The notes: generated by a model not told the origin, from the letters alone. DNA of 64,000 nucleotides from Malus domestica (GCF_042453785.1 NC_091675.1:53020501-53084500); one strand, 5' to 3'. Positions 34,280 through 46,495 are shown, numbered from the stretch's first letter. A program made the numbers and translations.

Positions 34280-34735
34280 TGTAAAAATCTCCGCCTAGCA
34301 CCGCTTAAGTCCGGTTTAGGCGCTAGGCGGCTGGCCGCCCTCCTATTAATGCCTAGGCGTTAGAAAATTAAGAAAAAATGTCTAGACCTGCTGAGACGCT
34401 TGCCTAGACCGCCTAGATTGCGACTCTCTTAAATAAAAAATAAATAACTTTCATTTTGCATTTTATTTTTTATAAAAAATTGTAAGAGATTTGTTGCATA
34501 CTTAAATGAATACACATTATATCCTTATTCGTTATGTTTTCATTATGTTTCAATACTTCATAATATATATGTCATTCTATTTTGTAATTTATAATGAAAT
34601 TATATAGATTTTAAGTATAAGTAGACACTTATTTACACGAAATATAATATATTTATTTAAATTCGCCAAGTCTAACTAGGCGTTAGGCCCTAACTCACTA
34701 CATGACTAGCGTCTAACATCTTTTGGAACCTTGTT
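34280..34735. repeat. CCTAGGCG-rich dispersed-type repeat
   Basis: The segment is rich in GCCTAGG and CGCTAGGCGG motifs at both ends (GGCGCTAGGCGGCTGGCCGCC on the left, CTAGGCGTTAGGCCC on the right) around an AT-rich middle. The composition differs sharply from its surroundings. The class is unknown, possibly a non-autonomous DNA transposon. Confidence 0.4.
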
Positions 34736-34898
34736 GAATAAGTCTAAAAAATGTCTTACGAGAAAAAACCCTGGTGAATTTCGAAGTACTATTCTCCCAA
34801 ACATTTTATTTCCTCTCATTCAACATTCCAATATTTACTCTTGCACCAACAGTGGATTAATCTTGTAGGGCTGTCCCCGACTCCCTGTCCTTATTTTG

Positions 34899-35069
34899 GA
34901 GAGATTTCTCAGTATGATCGGTACACGGGATGATGTATTGCATGTCACTAAACAAATAGTGGGATATGTGTGTTAAAAAGTGAATAACTTAAAAAATAAA
35001 AGTTCTCATCATTTCTATTAAAACACGTAATGTATCATTTGTGTTCCTGTTACAATTAAAAATTTCTTC
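34899..35069. mobile_element. hAT-type MITE with 8-bp target duplication (family copy 3)
   Basis: The 171-bp element starts GAGAGATTTCTCAGTATGATCGG and ends AATTAAAAATTTCTTC. It is flanked by TTATTTTG on both sides (34891-34898, 35070-35077). The 8-bp duplication is the hAT hallmark. Members at 12.49 and 12.84 kb share the internal GTGTGTTAAAAAGT and AAAACACGT blocks. Confidence 0.85.
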
Positions 35070-35538
35070 TTATTTTGAGGTTATGAATAAATTTTTTTTT
35101 TCTGAAATCTTATTGGGCTGTCCCCGACTCCCTGTCCTTATTTTGAGGTTATGAATACAATTTTTTTTCTTTTTTTTTCCAGGAAAAAAAAAATCTCCAC
35201 GGATCTTACTCTGTGTTCTGTCTTACTTTACTCCTTGCTCTCTTCTTTTGTGGCCCAGTTTATCCAATTCTGAAACAGATTCTCTTCGGATTTTTTTCTC
35301 TTAATCCACCAAGTTCGGAGATTCAGGCCATTGAAATTTGATTAAACGACTAAAATTATTATAACTTTTAAAATGGGCATCTGTTTGTAGTTGTTGGATC
35401 AAATTTCAATGATCCGGATCCCCGAACTTGATGGATTAGGAGGAAGGAATCTGGAGATGATCCCTTTCCTTCTGTCAACTGAGGTTAGATCTGTCTATAC
35501 TTTCTTTGGGGCCCATTTTACCCTATTCCATCAATTGA

Positions 35539-36150
35539 GGTCATCTCCAACCAAAGGGTCCAGAGGCCCAGATGGTCGAAAATAACCCTAAAACCGTTTC
35601 AAGAGCCATTATTTTTGAATTTTTTTTTTTGGGCCAAAAGTTTAAAAAGAATATTTAATTAAGACCCAGAAAGGTGATTGGTTTTATGTGGGGATGTTTT
35701 TTATAAGCGTTTGCTTGCTCAATTCTCGGTAAATGTGCATTTATACATGTAACTATCTCAAACTAAGTTGTACTAGTAATTGGACACTTAAATTAAAAAA
35801 TTAATTTAACATACAACTGTTAACCGTTGCAAGTAGACATGAAAGTGGCGCCAATTACTACGACGAAATAAGTGTTTTCACAATTTATTTTAAATATTTA
35901 TTTATATTTCATTTAATTTAAGCTGTTGTAGTTTTTAAATTTAAATAATAAATTATGTTTGGCCCTATGGCCCTCGGTTGAATATGGTTTTTTTGTGACA
36001 ACTAAAACAAGCCCTATGGCATTTTGGCCCTTGGTTGGAGATAATAAGAAATATGACCCTGCACTGTTCATTAAAATATTAATTTCTTACAGAGTCAGAA
36101 GGCTAAAATGAGCCATCTGGCACCAGTCTTCGGTTGGAGATAGCCTGAGG
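35539..36150. mobile_element. Non-autonomous element with CATCTCCAACC inverted ends
   Basis: The left end GGTCATCTCCAACCAAAGGGT and right end TCTTCGGTTGGAGATAGCC are inverted, and the flanking CCCAGATGG pairs with CCATCTGG. The 0.6-kb interior is AT-rich and noncoding; a partial second inverted pair (CCCTCGGTTG, CCCTTGGTTGGAGAT) is inside. The superfamily is not settled. Confidence 0.55.
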
Positions 36151-36720
36151 TTGGGCAAGCGTTGGCTTCGTTAATGTGGCAAGGACTCTCTGGTCTTTTT
36201 AATAGTAATACAAGAACAAGTTAAGAAAGTGTAGCATTTTTCTTCAATATTAGGTATTGAGCGATATGAAAAATGAACAGCTTAGACTAAAAATAGAAAT
36301 ATTAAACAATTATAGAAATAAAATCTAACGGCTAAAATAGTTATAGCACTTTATTACTACGTAATATTGAAGCTGGACCCGAAATGCTAAGTTATATTCT
36401 ACTTGGGAGGTGACGAAACATAATGTTACAAACTTGGTAAAACAGAACATGTCATAAAAAATCACCTTTCTTTCATCCAATTTGAGCAAAAATACATGAT
36501 ATATGAGCACATATGCTCATACTCGCAGATGTTCTATGACGAGCTCAGAATTTTTTGGGCAACAAACGAAAAATCCCTCTTAAGGAACAAATCCACACTC
36601 GGATCCGAGTAAGGATGGTAACTGTAAAATCCCCCCGTCAAGCCTAAAACTCGAGTTCTTTGTAAACTGATCCTGTTGGACGCTTGATATGAATCACTCA
36701 GTCAGATATCATGCGTTCAA

Positions 36721-39700
36721 TCAAGCGCCACTGGTAGCCTCACCAGCCTTTTTCTTCTCCCTTTTCTTCTTGTTTCGCAACGCATTCTTGCTCAAGGTCC
36801 TTCATTAAATTAGCACGAACAGCATTTCATGAGAATGTGAAAGTCCAATTCATTAAGGAAAGAGGAAACAAGAAAAATTATGTGAGTACTTACTCCGTAG
36901 GGCTCTCCCCAAACAGCTGCCGGTAAAAAATCATCGAAGCCATCAGCATCACATCAAGCAAATGGTTCATGATGACAAAAATTAATAAACCAATACAGAT
37001 TGAAACAAATTTAGACAGATAGAAACCAATACAAATCATGTATACCTGAGCCTGAACAGCAGCGGCAGCCTTAGCGTGTGGGGGCCGATATGCAGCTGGC
37101 TTTTGTGCAGGAGGGTTGCTAGTGCTAGCTTTTACAGAAGTTTGAGAATTTTTTGACGTTTCTCCTGAAAAAATTTATCCAAGTTTTTCAGTGAACCACA
37201 AAACTTACAGGTAAAAATTCAACTCCACAATCAACTAAGTTTGAAAATTCTACACGAGAGCAACCTTGAGGTTTCGTTTCTACTACTTTTAATGACTCAA
37301 TAGACTTGACAAGTTCAGCAATGTCACCGAATCTGTCTGGTGACTCCGGTTTCCAATCAACCTGAACAAATAGTTGGCGCCATGAAAGAAAAGAAAAGGT
37401 CAGTCAGGTGTGAGCAAAATAACAGAGTTGTATTTTAAGAGTACCCCCAATGGAGGCTAGATCCTCCTTGAGGATACCAAGTTTATAGACCAAGTAGGAA
37501 AATTCATCCCCAGTGGGGTGCAAAACTCACCTGGTACAACTTGTCAAACATCTTCTTGAAGAATAATGATCCGTTGTAGTGGAAAATCTTAATCCTTCAA
37601 TGCAGAGAAAAAGAATATGAAATGGTTAACTGGTAAATAAGATTCTTTGAAGTAGAAACAGCAGACTAAGTATGCAATCGAACAGGCATGAAAGAATGTG
37701 CGCACACCACCAACATAATATGCAATAGATGAGTAAATATTCTCAGTCTGCCGTAGCCACTTTCTCAAATGAAACATTTCAAATTGATACAAATGTTAGA
37801 ATAGACTTCTTTTTTGGGTCGGGAAGCTGATGGTAGTCTATAACATAAAGATGAACAAATTTTGTGCCCATAGATAGAAGAGTATGGTTACTATGGTATG
37901 ATAATCACAACTTGGAAATTGATAATCTGTTAAAACACTAGCAAAATTCTAGATAGGCAAATGGTACAACTGTTTTAGTGCAGTTCAATGAAATGCAGTA
38001 CTGTATACTTGGCCCTCTTTCAAACCCCAAAAATCCACGTAACAGTAAACTTACCCATTGTCAACTTGTAGTCTGGGAGCTGTTGTTGCAGTCATGAAAT
38101 AACGTCCATCTGGAGACCATTCGCTTGTCACAGACAGTTCGGCTCTAGTTGCCCCAAGCTGTTTTTTATCTATATAGTCCCAAAATGCCTGTACGGTAAA
38201 CAAAAGACAAATCGACTTGAGAAATCATAATGAACATATGATGTCTTTATCATCTTTGGCAGGCCAGAAAAAGGTGAAAACCAGTAAAAATATATGATGA
38301 ATTTCTTGCATAAAATGTAAATATGGTGAGGACTGCTATCTCAAAAGTTCAAAACAGCAAACAGTACTAAATCAATAACATACCATATCACCAGGTAAGT
38401 TACCAAAGCCTGCCAAACACAGAACTGCAAACCAGATAATTAAGGCCACAAATATAGACTCTCAGTTTTGTCTCCTCTGAGAAAGAAATATAATTATCTT
38501 ACGTTATACCGCATTACTTATTATATTCTCTTAAGTTATGACATGCTCCCAGGTTCTTGGTCACCTTTTCCACCCTTTCATTTGCTAGTTGTTTTCCATG
38601 TGTCTACAAGTTACTGAACTTACTCAAAACTAGCATATTACTAATGTTCTCAAGAAGTAAGTCACAATTGTCAAGGATACATTTTCCCTTTGGATTCCAT
38701 CGGATAGTATTGTATGGGCCTGTTCCAAGCTCAAGAAGAGGATTGCACTTCTTGTCAAACACGGTAGCTTTTGCAGGCATGACTAATACCGTTGAAGGAA
38801 CAAACAAACTCTGAGCATTTAAAAAAAGATTACAGTACTGGTAAGCTGAAAATAATAAACAAAATTACAATAAAGATGCACATAGAAATTAGCATTCAAA
38901 CCCGAACAAAAGGAAATATGGCACTAAAACTTCTTGCTGTTAAAATAATTCTAAATAACCAGTATAGGTTGAATGAAATGTTTTTCAGAAAACGGGATGC
39001 AGAAGTAGAGCCCCTACTCAAAATATCTGCTAACATGTCCAGATAATGTTGATCCATCAAGAATAATTTAAACCCTAGAGTGAAATTCACCTCAATATTC
39101 TGATCACTAGAGTGCCCATGCAGATGCCTATGAATAAATATATGCTAAAAATTTTGATAGACATTATACACTCAATAGCGTGCTTAGTTTCGTCACAAAC
39201 AATATGTATTAAACATTTTGACTCTTCAATAAATTTCCTGTTAAGTTGTCTCTTCGAGACAACTAAAAGGGAAATAAAAGGATACAGCCATAAACTACGG
39301 CAAATTCTGATCCAGAATGTGACCACTGAACATCATGAACAGGCCCTTCTTTACCTGCCAAATATTTAAGGATAATTAGGCTGCAGGCAGTTAAATACTA
39401 ATTTTAATTTACTGTTGAAGTTGGAACATACGAAGAGGTACAAGTCCTTCATGGCTCCCATCTGTTGTTAAGTAATTGAGCTTTGATTCCCCATAGTAAC
39501 TCTGATTGGTTTTATCAACATCTGACTGCACCAAAACTAAAAGCCCAGTTGAGCCATTGTTCCAGTTCAGTTGTACTGTTGAACATCGGAAGAAACTCCG
39601 TCGAGCAACAGGTTGACTCTGTGGATCTTTTCCACAAGCAAATATCTGGATACTGGCAGGAATCCCCTACATAAAGAAAGCTGAACTTAAAAGCTGAACC

Positions 39701-40689
39701 AAAAAGTGAATGATATTGCGACTATATCTGCTGCTAAATGAATGATATTGCGTCCATTGATGTGACAAATGTCACAAATCGAAGACACTGCATAATTTCA
39801 CAGTTTCTTGATACTGCATCCTTCCATGTTTGATATGCTAAAAAGTTAAATACTCTGAATTGAAAGTAGTCTCTACAATGAAGTTATCGACCAAAGGGCA
39901 TGAGCTTCTACCTTGGATTCTGGAACAAAAGCTGCCACATGGGAGCCGGGTGCCTTAGAAAGCTCAAGAGCAGCCACTCCAGGAACTCTTAGCCGATTTA
40001 TAAATGCTTTAGAGAAATCCCCAACATCAAAAAATTGTATCTCATTTGTCGCCAGTCGACAAGCAACAGCTTCATCAAAGCTGAATTTAATTGAGGGCCT
40101 GAAGAGCATAGAATTTTACAATTAACACACATTTCACATGACAGCAAAAAGACATATATATCTAATACTATAACATGAATTATTAGACAATGTAAAACAA
40201 TGAGCACCACACCATGTAGCTTTTGTCATGTTCTTTTGGTGTTGATGATAAACGGAATCACCAGTGTCCGTCCTCCATAAGGTGACATTCTTCTCCTGCG
40301 GTGTTGAGAATTTTTGGAATGTTTGAAGATACGTTCCACGTGGGGACAAGGCAGCTGCAAGAACATTTGGGATTTGGAAAGATCTGATCTCCCTGTAGCT
40401 GGTACAGTCATATATACTAATCACTGAATCAGATTTTATCACCATGAGCGTCGATCCATCTTCACTGAATTTGGTACTCGAGCAGGAAACGTTTTCAAGC
40501 TTGACACCGGGTTGCCCATTGCTAAACGGTGGCCCATTCCAGAGTGAGAATCCTTCTGGTCCTCGAACTGGGATAGAGGTGAAAGAAAAATAAGACATAC
40601 AGGACACAGATAGCTACCTAGTACTAAATGAAACATATGATTTCAGTACCTAAGATATCCAAAAGCGGGGCAGGTTCCGCAGTTGCCAT
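36721..40689 (-). CDS. EIF2A: Eukaryotic translation initiation factor 2A (eIF2A), WD40/beta-propeller protein
   Basis: Thirteen exons join in frame to 514 aa: 40650-40689, 40213-40567, 39912-40098, 39432-39666, 39286-39354, 38681-38782, 38384-38424, 38055-38188, 37531-37594, 37265-37361, 37046-37164, 36894-36916 and 36721-36799. The protein starts MATAEPAPLLDILVRGPEGF. It has the eIF2A blocks HDVQWSHSGSEFAVVYG, FMPAKATVFDKK, GPYNTIRWNPKGKFLCLAGFGNLPGDM and WSPDGRYFMTATTAPRL. It ends in a basic lysine-rich tail KNALRNKKKREKKKAG. The propeller binds the 40S ribosome; in other eukaryotes eIF2A can deliver initiator tRNA and support non-AUG or stress translation. A donor at about 41316 and an acceptor near 40732 suggest a 5' UTR intron. 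The length matches the Arabidopsis protein as I remember it (At1g73180). Confidence 0.95.
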
Positions 40690-41440
40690 AGCAAGCTGAT
40701 AGATGTATATGTCAAAGAGAGATTACCCTGTTGATGAAAGTTTCGAACAAGTGGTTTACAGGTTAGATTTATACAAACAATCTTGGCTTTTTACGCCAAT
40801 GGAAGAATCCTTCTTAAATAATATAATTTTCTAGCAATGGATTGCCTTGGTAGTTAGGATCTTCCTCTTCAACCCAGTGTGGCGCTGATTCAAATACTCC
40901 CCCACCCCCAAACCCCACGGCCCCTTAGTGTAGCTTAGAGTGGTAAAATCGCTTGTAATAAAGAAAACAAATATAATTGTCCCAAATGAATAAAAACCAA
41001 AAGGATAAATCCCAAATCTTAAATAAATCTCCTTTCTGAATGTGATGCTACTCTCTACATTGTTCTTGTCCTCTAATTTAGCTCAATCTATCAAAAACAA
41101 AACACCAAAACTACTGACAAATCAACCAAACGCTAAGAACCCGAAAGCGCCACTTTATCATCATTTTTCTGCAACCAAAAGGCGCCTAATTCATCTTCAA
41201 CATCTAGGGTTTATACATCGATACATATATATAGCGTTTATACATCGATATATATATACACATATATATTCCATTAACGAAAACAAAATAAGAAAATAGA
41301 ACAACAGAAATTCACCTGCTATTGCTGCTGGGAAGAGACTACCAATTCCAATCCAAACACCTAAACCCAGCAAACCCACAGTTGAACAGTCGTACAGATA
41401 CAGAGAGGGTCTTAGGAGAGCACTGAGCTTACATGCCTGG
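40690..41440 (-). promoter_or_regulatory. 5' leader and leader intron of eIF2A
   Basis: On the minus strand AATAGCAG followed by gtgaat at about 41316 is a likely donor of a noncoding first exon (about 41317-41430), and ATCAACAG near 40732 is a likely acceptor. The intron includes AT microsatellite-like sequence at 41220-41275. No coding frame was found. Confidence 0.45.
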
Positions 41441-41784
41441 GGGTGGGGTGGCAAACATTTGGGCTTTTCCTTTTAGGCTTTCAAATTTTATTTGGCCCTC
41501 ATAAACTATTACTTAGTAGCCCGGAATGCGTGTACTGTTTTTTTAAGCGGTGAGCGTTACTATCATTTTTAGAATAGAACGCACAAATGTCCTCTTTCAT
41601 TGTATTTCTTAGGGCCATTGACTCAGGTTTTACATACCATTTGACTCGGGTCTAAAAATTCGTTGCCGTCTCATGTGATACCAGAGCTGCATAAAAAGAA
41701 GATTAGTATGTTATCAATTTGAGATATGTCCTATATTTAAATATAAATAAATAAATAAAATTGTGAAATGGTAGAGAAATATTT

Positions 41785-41930
41785 TTAGAGAGTTTTAACG
41801 AAATACTCATGTTATTATTCACTTTTAACAAAAAACTACATTTTAAACTTTTTCTGGTACTATTTACTACACATTTATTTATCATTTTTAATTAAAACTA
41901 ATTTTTTTTTGAACTTTTCGTTAATTTTTC
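41785..41930. repeat. Dispersed MITE of the TTTAACGAAAAA family, copy 1 (degenerate)
   Basis: It contains GAGTTTTAACGAAATACTCATG, CACTTTTAACAAAAAACTACATTTT and TGGTACTATTTACTAC in the same order as copies at 48.64 kb and (reverse) 56.25 kb. It lies between two divergent genes. Confidence 0.55.
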
Positions 41931-41947
41931 CATATTTTTATTCTTTT

Positions 41948-42610
41948 AAATGGGCCGGACTGTGGAAATTACATCGCAACCGACCGTAGATCCTAAAACC
42001 CTTAAACCCGCGTATTATCCAAACCGCGACCCGAAAAGCTTCATCATCAGAAGAAGAAGGGTTGAGAAGGAAGGAGGCAGTGACCTCTCCTCCTTTGTGT
42101 TCCTCCTCTTACCACAATTTACAACTCTACGCAGCAAGGTACGATATCTTCCTCTCAGCTTTTTGTGTTCATAGCGATTAATGTCATAAATTTTGCTCTC
42201 TGATTTTTTCCTGTTTTTTAATGTAATTTGAAAGTCTTCAAAATTTTCAATAAATTTTCTTGCTTTTTGGTGAATTCATGTGTTTCCATTTTTTTTGCTT
42301 GGATTTTCAGAACCCATAAAACCCACCTTTTTCTTTCCCTGAATTTTTAGGACCCTTTGTGGTTTTCTTTCATAATTTGGGATTTATTTCTCATATATTT
42401 GGTTGTGTTGATAGAATGGGCATTGGACAATGCAGTGGATATTTTGAATTTTACTTGGTCTTGTTGCATTGTTTCTGGTTATTATATAATTGGGCATGGT
42501 ATACTATCCGGTTCTTAAATTAGTTTTCGAATTTTTCGATAAATTCATATAAGCTAATTGTTCAATGAAACTTGAAGAATGTTAGTTTAGGTGTTTGAAG
42601 CTTCATGTGA
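41948..42610 (+). promoter_or_regulatory. Leader of the glycine-rich plastid protein gene, with an AUG-stop uORF
   Basis: A site II-like TGGGCC motif lies at 41949-41956. A noncoding exon would end at a donor at 42139 (CAAG then gtacga), and the next exon could start at 42591 after GTTTAG. In that spliced leader an ATG (42605-42607) is followed at once by TGA (42608-42610), 34 nt before the main ATG. The exon limits are inferred from splice signals. Confidence 0.5.
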
Positions 42611-42644
42611 GAGTTACAAGGCACCCGGAGGTTATTTTCCGAGG

Positions 42645-45465
42645 ATGAACACCGTTCAGATAACATCCTGTCAACCTAGCAACTATTTCAGGAACTCATC
42701 TCAATCTCTCCGTCTCTCTTCTAACCCGTATTTTCTTCCAAACCGTGCTAAATGTCTCCTTGGAACTTCATTGAAACCAAAACTTCATGGTCGAATTCAG
42801 CAACAATGCGTGGCTGTATTGAAGAAACGGCAATGCGGGGTCGTATCGAAGTACTGCCGATCTGCACCTGTCTGCTTATTGGGTGGCAAGGGAAAGAATG
42901 AAAGTGGTGATGAGGTAACAGACCTTTATGCTTGGACTGTGTTCCTTTAAATGTAATGGTAATTTCATGCGATTAACTAACTGTCTTCAAAGTTTCTGCC
43001 TTTCCATATTTATATTGGTTCAAATGTCCCCTAGGAACCATCTGATCTGCCCCACCTAAATTTTTGAGATTCCGGTGCTTTCTTGTAGAGATTAATGTGT
43101 TCTTCTGATTGGGGTCAATTTTGTGCCTTTCAGGTGCCTCATTGAATGCAAGTAGTTTTGTGCATGATTAGCCATGTAGATCTTAAGTTACTTCATGGGA
43201 TTAAATCATAAACGTGATCTTTTGAAGTTCAAAGACGGATGGTACACACTCTAAGTTCAGTGAGCATTGATGGCATTTATTCTTCAAATTTGCAAGTAGT
43301 TTGATGCATGAATCTTGATTGTTTCTCTATATTCAACCGCCTTTGAGTCTTCAAGTAAACATACATATATACTTGACTAGGTCAGACACAGACACACAAG
43401 TTTTTGTCTGCTCCTTGCTCATTTAGGGGTATGAGTAAAAAGAAAAATCTTACATTTTCCTCTCATACTTCTTGGTCATCATTGTAATGTTTCTTCCTTG
43501 GGATTGAGATTGTGCTTTATATGCATTTTTACTGAATTTATCATGATTTTTTTCGTTTTTTGCTAAATAAACTCAAGTTTATAGAGTAACTGGTGTGTGG
43601 GCGTGGGGGATGAATTGTTATTTATTTTATGGCATATATACGAAAATATGGGCCCTAATTATAAAAGAGAAGGCATGTTTTAACTTCTGCAAGTTGTAGC
43701 ATGCAAATGCACCCCAGTGACACTATATTCTCACAGCAGTACTGCACACTTCTTAATGCAAACAGGGTTCCTCCTGGAAGGCTCTTGAGAAAGCAATGGG
43801 TAATTTCAAAAAGGAAGGGTCAATAGAGGATGTGCTACGTCAGCAGATTGAAAAGAACGAATTCTTTGAAGAGAAGGGCGGGGGCAGAGGTGGCGGTGGC
43901 GGCAGCGGTGGTGGTGATGGTTTAGGTGGCTCTGGTGGATCAGAGGATGAAGGCTTTTCTGGAATCATGGATGAAACACTGCAAGTGATTCTCGCAACTG
44001 TTGGTTTTATTTTTCTGGTAATAATCCTGCACTCTTGCTGTTTCTTGATCTAAATTATATTCTTCTAACTGATTTTTTAGCAAAGGGTGATTTAGGATTT
44101 TCATAAAATGGGGGTAAGGCTAGCCGACATTCACCTCTCCCAGACCCTGCGTAATGCGGGAGCCTTGTGCACTGGGTACGACCTTTTTGGTTATTTAGGA
44201 TTTTCAAGAAGCAATGATGGTTTGAATATTCGAGTAAAACAATTACAATTTGTGCTTTAATTTCTTCAACGTGATGGTTTGAATAACATGATTTAGTTAA
44301 AGAGGTTCAAGTTGTTCCCTTGGAAAGACATTTCTCAAGGCCTTTACACTTTCGCCTCTTTTTTGTTGATTTAGGGTGGGAAATGCGAAAACAATGAAGC
44401 TTTAGGAAGAGTGTTAGGTGGGGGAAACAGCTTCTGTAACCTTTTTTTGTCACTCATACAAATTGTCTCATTTTGATACTGCTTTCAATGCAACGTTGTG
44501 TTTTAGTCTAGTCCTCTGACTGTTAACAGAATTGTTGAGTGTTTTCATAAATTTGTTGTTGGCTTGTTTATAAAATGTTTTACTGGTTCCCTCTCATGCA
44601 TTTGGAAGTTTTTAGTACCTTTTAAGATACTAATCTTGAGCCGACCCCACTTAGTGGGAAAAGGCTTTGTTGTTGTTGTTGTTGGAGTATGAATACTTGT
44701 GATACGGTTTAGAAGAGATGGTCATCTTGGCGTCTTTGATTCCATAGGTGTATGTGTAATCGTTTGCTGCTTTATTGGTCATTGCTCTGTCCTTATGGCA
44801 GAGATCATTTAGGAGTCTAATGAGCTTGGATATTCCCTTTCATGCAAGTCCTTATTGTGTGAGAGGTAGATGTTCTTCGGAGGGAGAAAGAAGGGTATGG
44901 AGCAGGGATGATATGCTGTATGGAAAGTTTTTTGGTGTTGTGGATGGAAAGGAATATGATGATTTTTTTGCAGGAGCTAGCGGGTGAGGAGGTGGATCAC
45001 TTGTGGGATAGGGTTGGATTTAGAGCATTGGTGTCTTCAGCGTTCAAAAATAATCCTTGTCACGCTGTTTTATTTTTCTGACTGGAGTGCTTCTGTGCAA
45101 AGCCTATTAGTTCTAATATTTGCAACAAGAGCTAAGATAATTCTTTTGCCCAATATGTATTTACATTTCAAACTCAAATGGTTTTCTTGCAGTATGTTTA
45201 CATCATTAGCGGTGAGGAGATTACTCGGCTAGCAAAGGACTACATCAAGTTTGTGTTTTCAGGGTCCAAGAGTATCCGTTTGACGCGTGCAATGCAAAAG
45301 TGGGGAAGTTTCTTCCGCACGTTGACTGAGAAGAAGGAATATGATAAGTTCTGGTTGGAGAAGGCCATTCTCACTACGCCAACTGCATATGATACGCCTG
45401 AAAAGTACCGTAATCTTCTTAGATCTAATTTAGAACCAGATTCAGATGATGACGACGATGAATAA
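42645..45465 (+). CDS. Predicted plastid-targeted glycine-rich membrane protein of unknown function
   Basis: Three coding exons join in frame to 264 aa: 42645-42914, 43766-44017 and 45193-45465 (TAA). Residues 1 to about 75 are rich in S, N, R, K and Q with few acids, like a transit peptide. A short helical region (SSWKALEKAMGNFKKEGSIEDVLRQQIEK) follows, then a pure Gly/Ser stretch (about 128-148). One hydrophobic segment (TLQVILATVGFIFLYVYIIS, about 161-180) crosses the 44017/45193 exon junction. The C-terminal region is basic-aromatic and ends in an acidic DSDDDDDE tail. I do not recognise a named family. From memory, an Arabidopsis chloroplast-envelope-annotated protein (At2g43630) adjoins SRP14, as here, and could be the counterpart. 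The last intron holds a SINE, a LINE tail and an L1 remnant. Confidence 0.85.
44104..44192 (+). mobile_element. Au-like SINE, 5'-truncated, with 14-bp target duplication
   Basis: The plus-strand copy covers GGGGGTAAGGCTAGCC to GGGAGCCTTGTGCACTGGG and TACGACCTTT. ATTTAGGATTTTCA is duplicated at 44090-44103 and 44193-44206. Its 5' end lies within about 15 bp of the truncation point of the 4.16 kb copy. Confidence 0.88.
44635..44692 (+). mobile_element. LINE (RTE-like) 3' tail with (TTG)n end
   Basis: GAGCCGACCCCACTTAGTGGG is followed by AAAAGGCTTTG and five TTG-type repeats (about 44667-44684). It is the best-preserved of three such tails in the window, inside an intron. Confidence 0.55.
44850..45075 (+). 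mobile_element. L1-type LINE coding remnant in intron
   Basis: Broken plus-strand frames read VDGKEYDDFF and GEEVDHLWDRVGFRALVSSAF-like residues. These resemble the end of plant L1 ORF2 and the piece at 24.8-25.1 kb. It is not part of the host gene, because the exon-to-exon phase is kept without it. Confidence 0.35.
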
Positions 45466-46495
45466 TCCAATTCACATTGTATAAACCCTTTCCTTCGACG
45501 TTTCATTTCCCATTTATTCCGGAGGATTGAATCATTTTCCTGTTTATAGCTTTTGACAGTTGAGATCCTAAAATAATGAAGTTATAGCTCTTACTGCAAA
45601 ACCTGCATTTACCAAGCATTCATAATACAATGCAGCAAGATTTTGAACATACTCTCCTCCGTCGTCGTTCAATCAAGCTTGAAAATCAGGTCCGACTGTT
45701 TGATTTACGCAAGTTATTGCAGCGGTACAGGTTATTGCCAATAACCCACAAGATGTTTCAATTTCAGCGCAAAAACTTGCATTCTTAAATCACCGACACG
45801 AAAAAAGCTGTTTCCTTCATGAACACCACGACTTCCCATTTGAACTCGCATTGCTGTTTGGGTGCCGGTAAGGAAATAAGAAGATGAAATTTCGCTGTCT
45901 ATTTTGTTTGAAGTAACAACATTGTTCTGAATCATTTGTCACCGACCAGAGTCCGAAAGAAGGGAAGAGGACGCCTTCCAGATTCTCTCGTCCATGAATG
46001 ACGAGCTCTGCAACCCCACATTGTGGTCCACTGATTCAGCTGCTACCAAAAGCACTTCCATCAAAAGCGCTTTTCATATTTTTAAACACTTCCAAACACA
46101 CTGGGATGGATAAGAGATACGAAGAAGACACGTTTAAAAAAAGTAGCACAAAATGAAAATTAAAAACCAAAAACCTGAAATAAGCTGCTATAACCATCAT
46201 GTGTGTATTTTTTGGCTAAATTGTAGAAATTTCATGCCACAATCTGCTCTACCATCCAACAAGATTAAAACAAAAGATCATATATCTGCGAAAATCTTCC
46301 TTCTGATTCATCCAAAATCATGAGAACCATATCCAGCAGATTACAGTTTGCGCTCAATTCCTATAAGCACAAAAAATTGGGAAATTTTCTTTTTCCTTTT
46401 TTTCCGATTCTATATCCTCGAAAAAAAGTTGAAATCGAAACATAAGCAAAAAATTAATTCCAGTTTCGCACGGGGCTGTACAGAAAAGGACTCCT
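45466..46495. other. 3' UTRs between convergent genes
   Basis: This holds the 3' UTR of the glycine-rich protein gene and that of SRP14. At 46045-46105 a fragment of the AAAAGCACTTCC-type MITE (as at 5.14 kb) reads TACCAAAAGCACTTCCATC and AAACACTTCCAAACACAC. No coding sequence was recognised. Confidence 0.55.

Larger units (their letters stand above)
30309..36720. other. Repeat-rich gap between the PPR gene and eIF2A
   Basis: No intact gene was found in 6.4 kb. Contents in order: KCS fragment, SINE (31.4 kb), 890-bp fold-back element, truncated mL43 start (32.5-32.88 kb), CACGTG-bearing quasi-tandem repeats (33.2-33.4 kb), a CCGCCTAGGCG-rich repeat (34.3-34.7 kb), a hAT-type MITE (34.9 kb) and a terminal-inverted-repeat element (35.54-36.15 kb). 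A short frame at 33543 reads MSSSRMLWEIDEQEK and then stops; it may be a leftover of a transposon-associated gene. Confidence 0.55.

Noticed and set aside
35391-35585. 64-codon plus-strand frame starting MLDQISMIRIPELDG
   Set aside because: It overlaps the inverted end of a transposon-like element and shows no conserved motif or splice partner.
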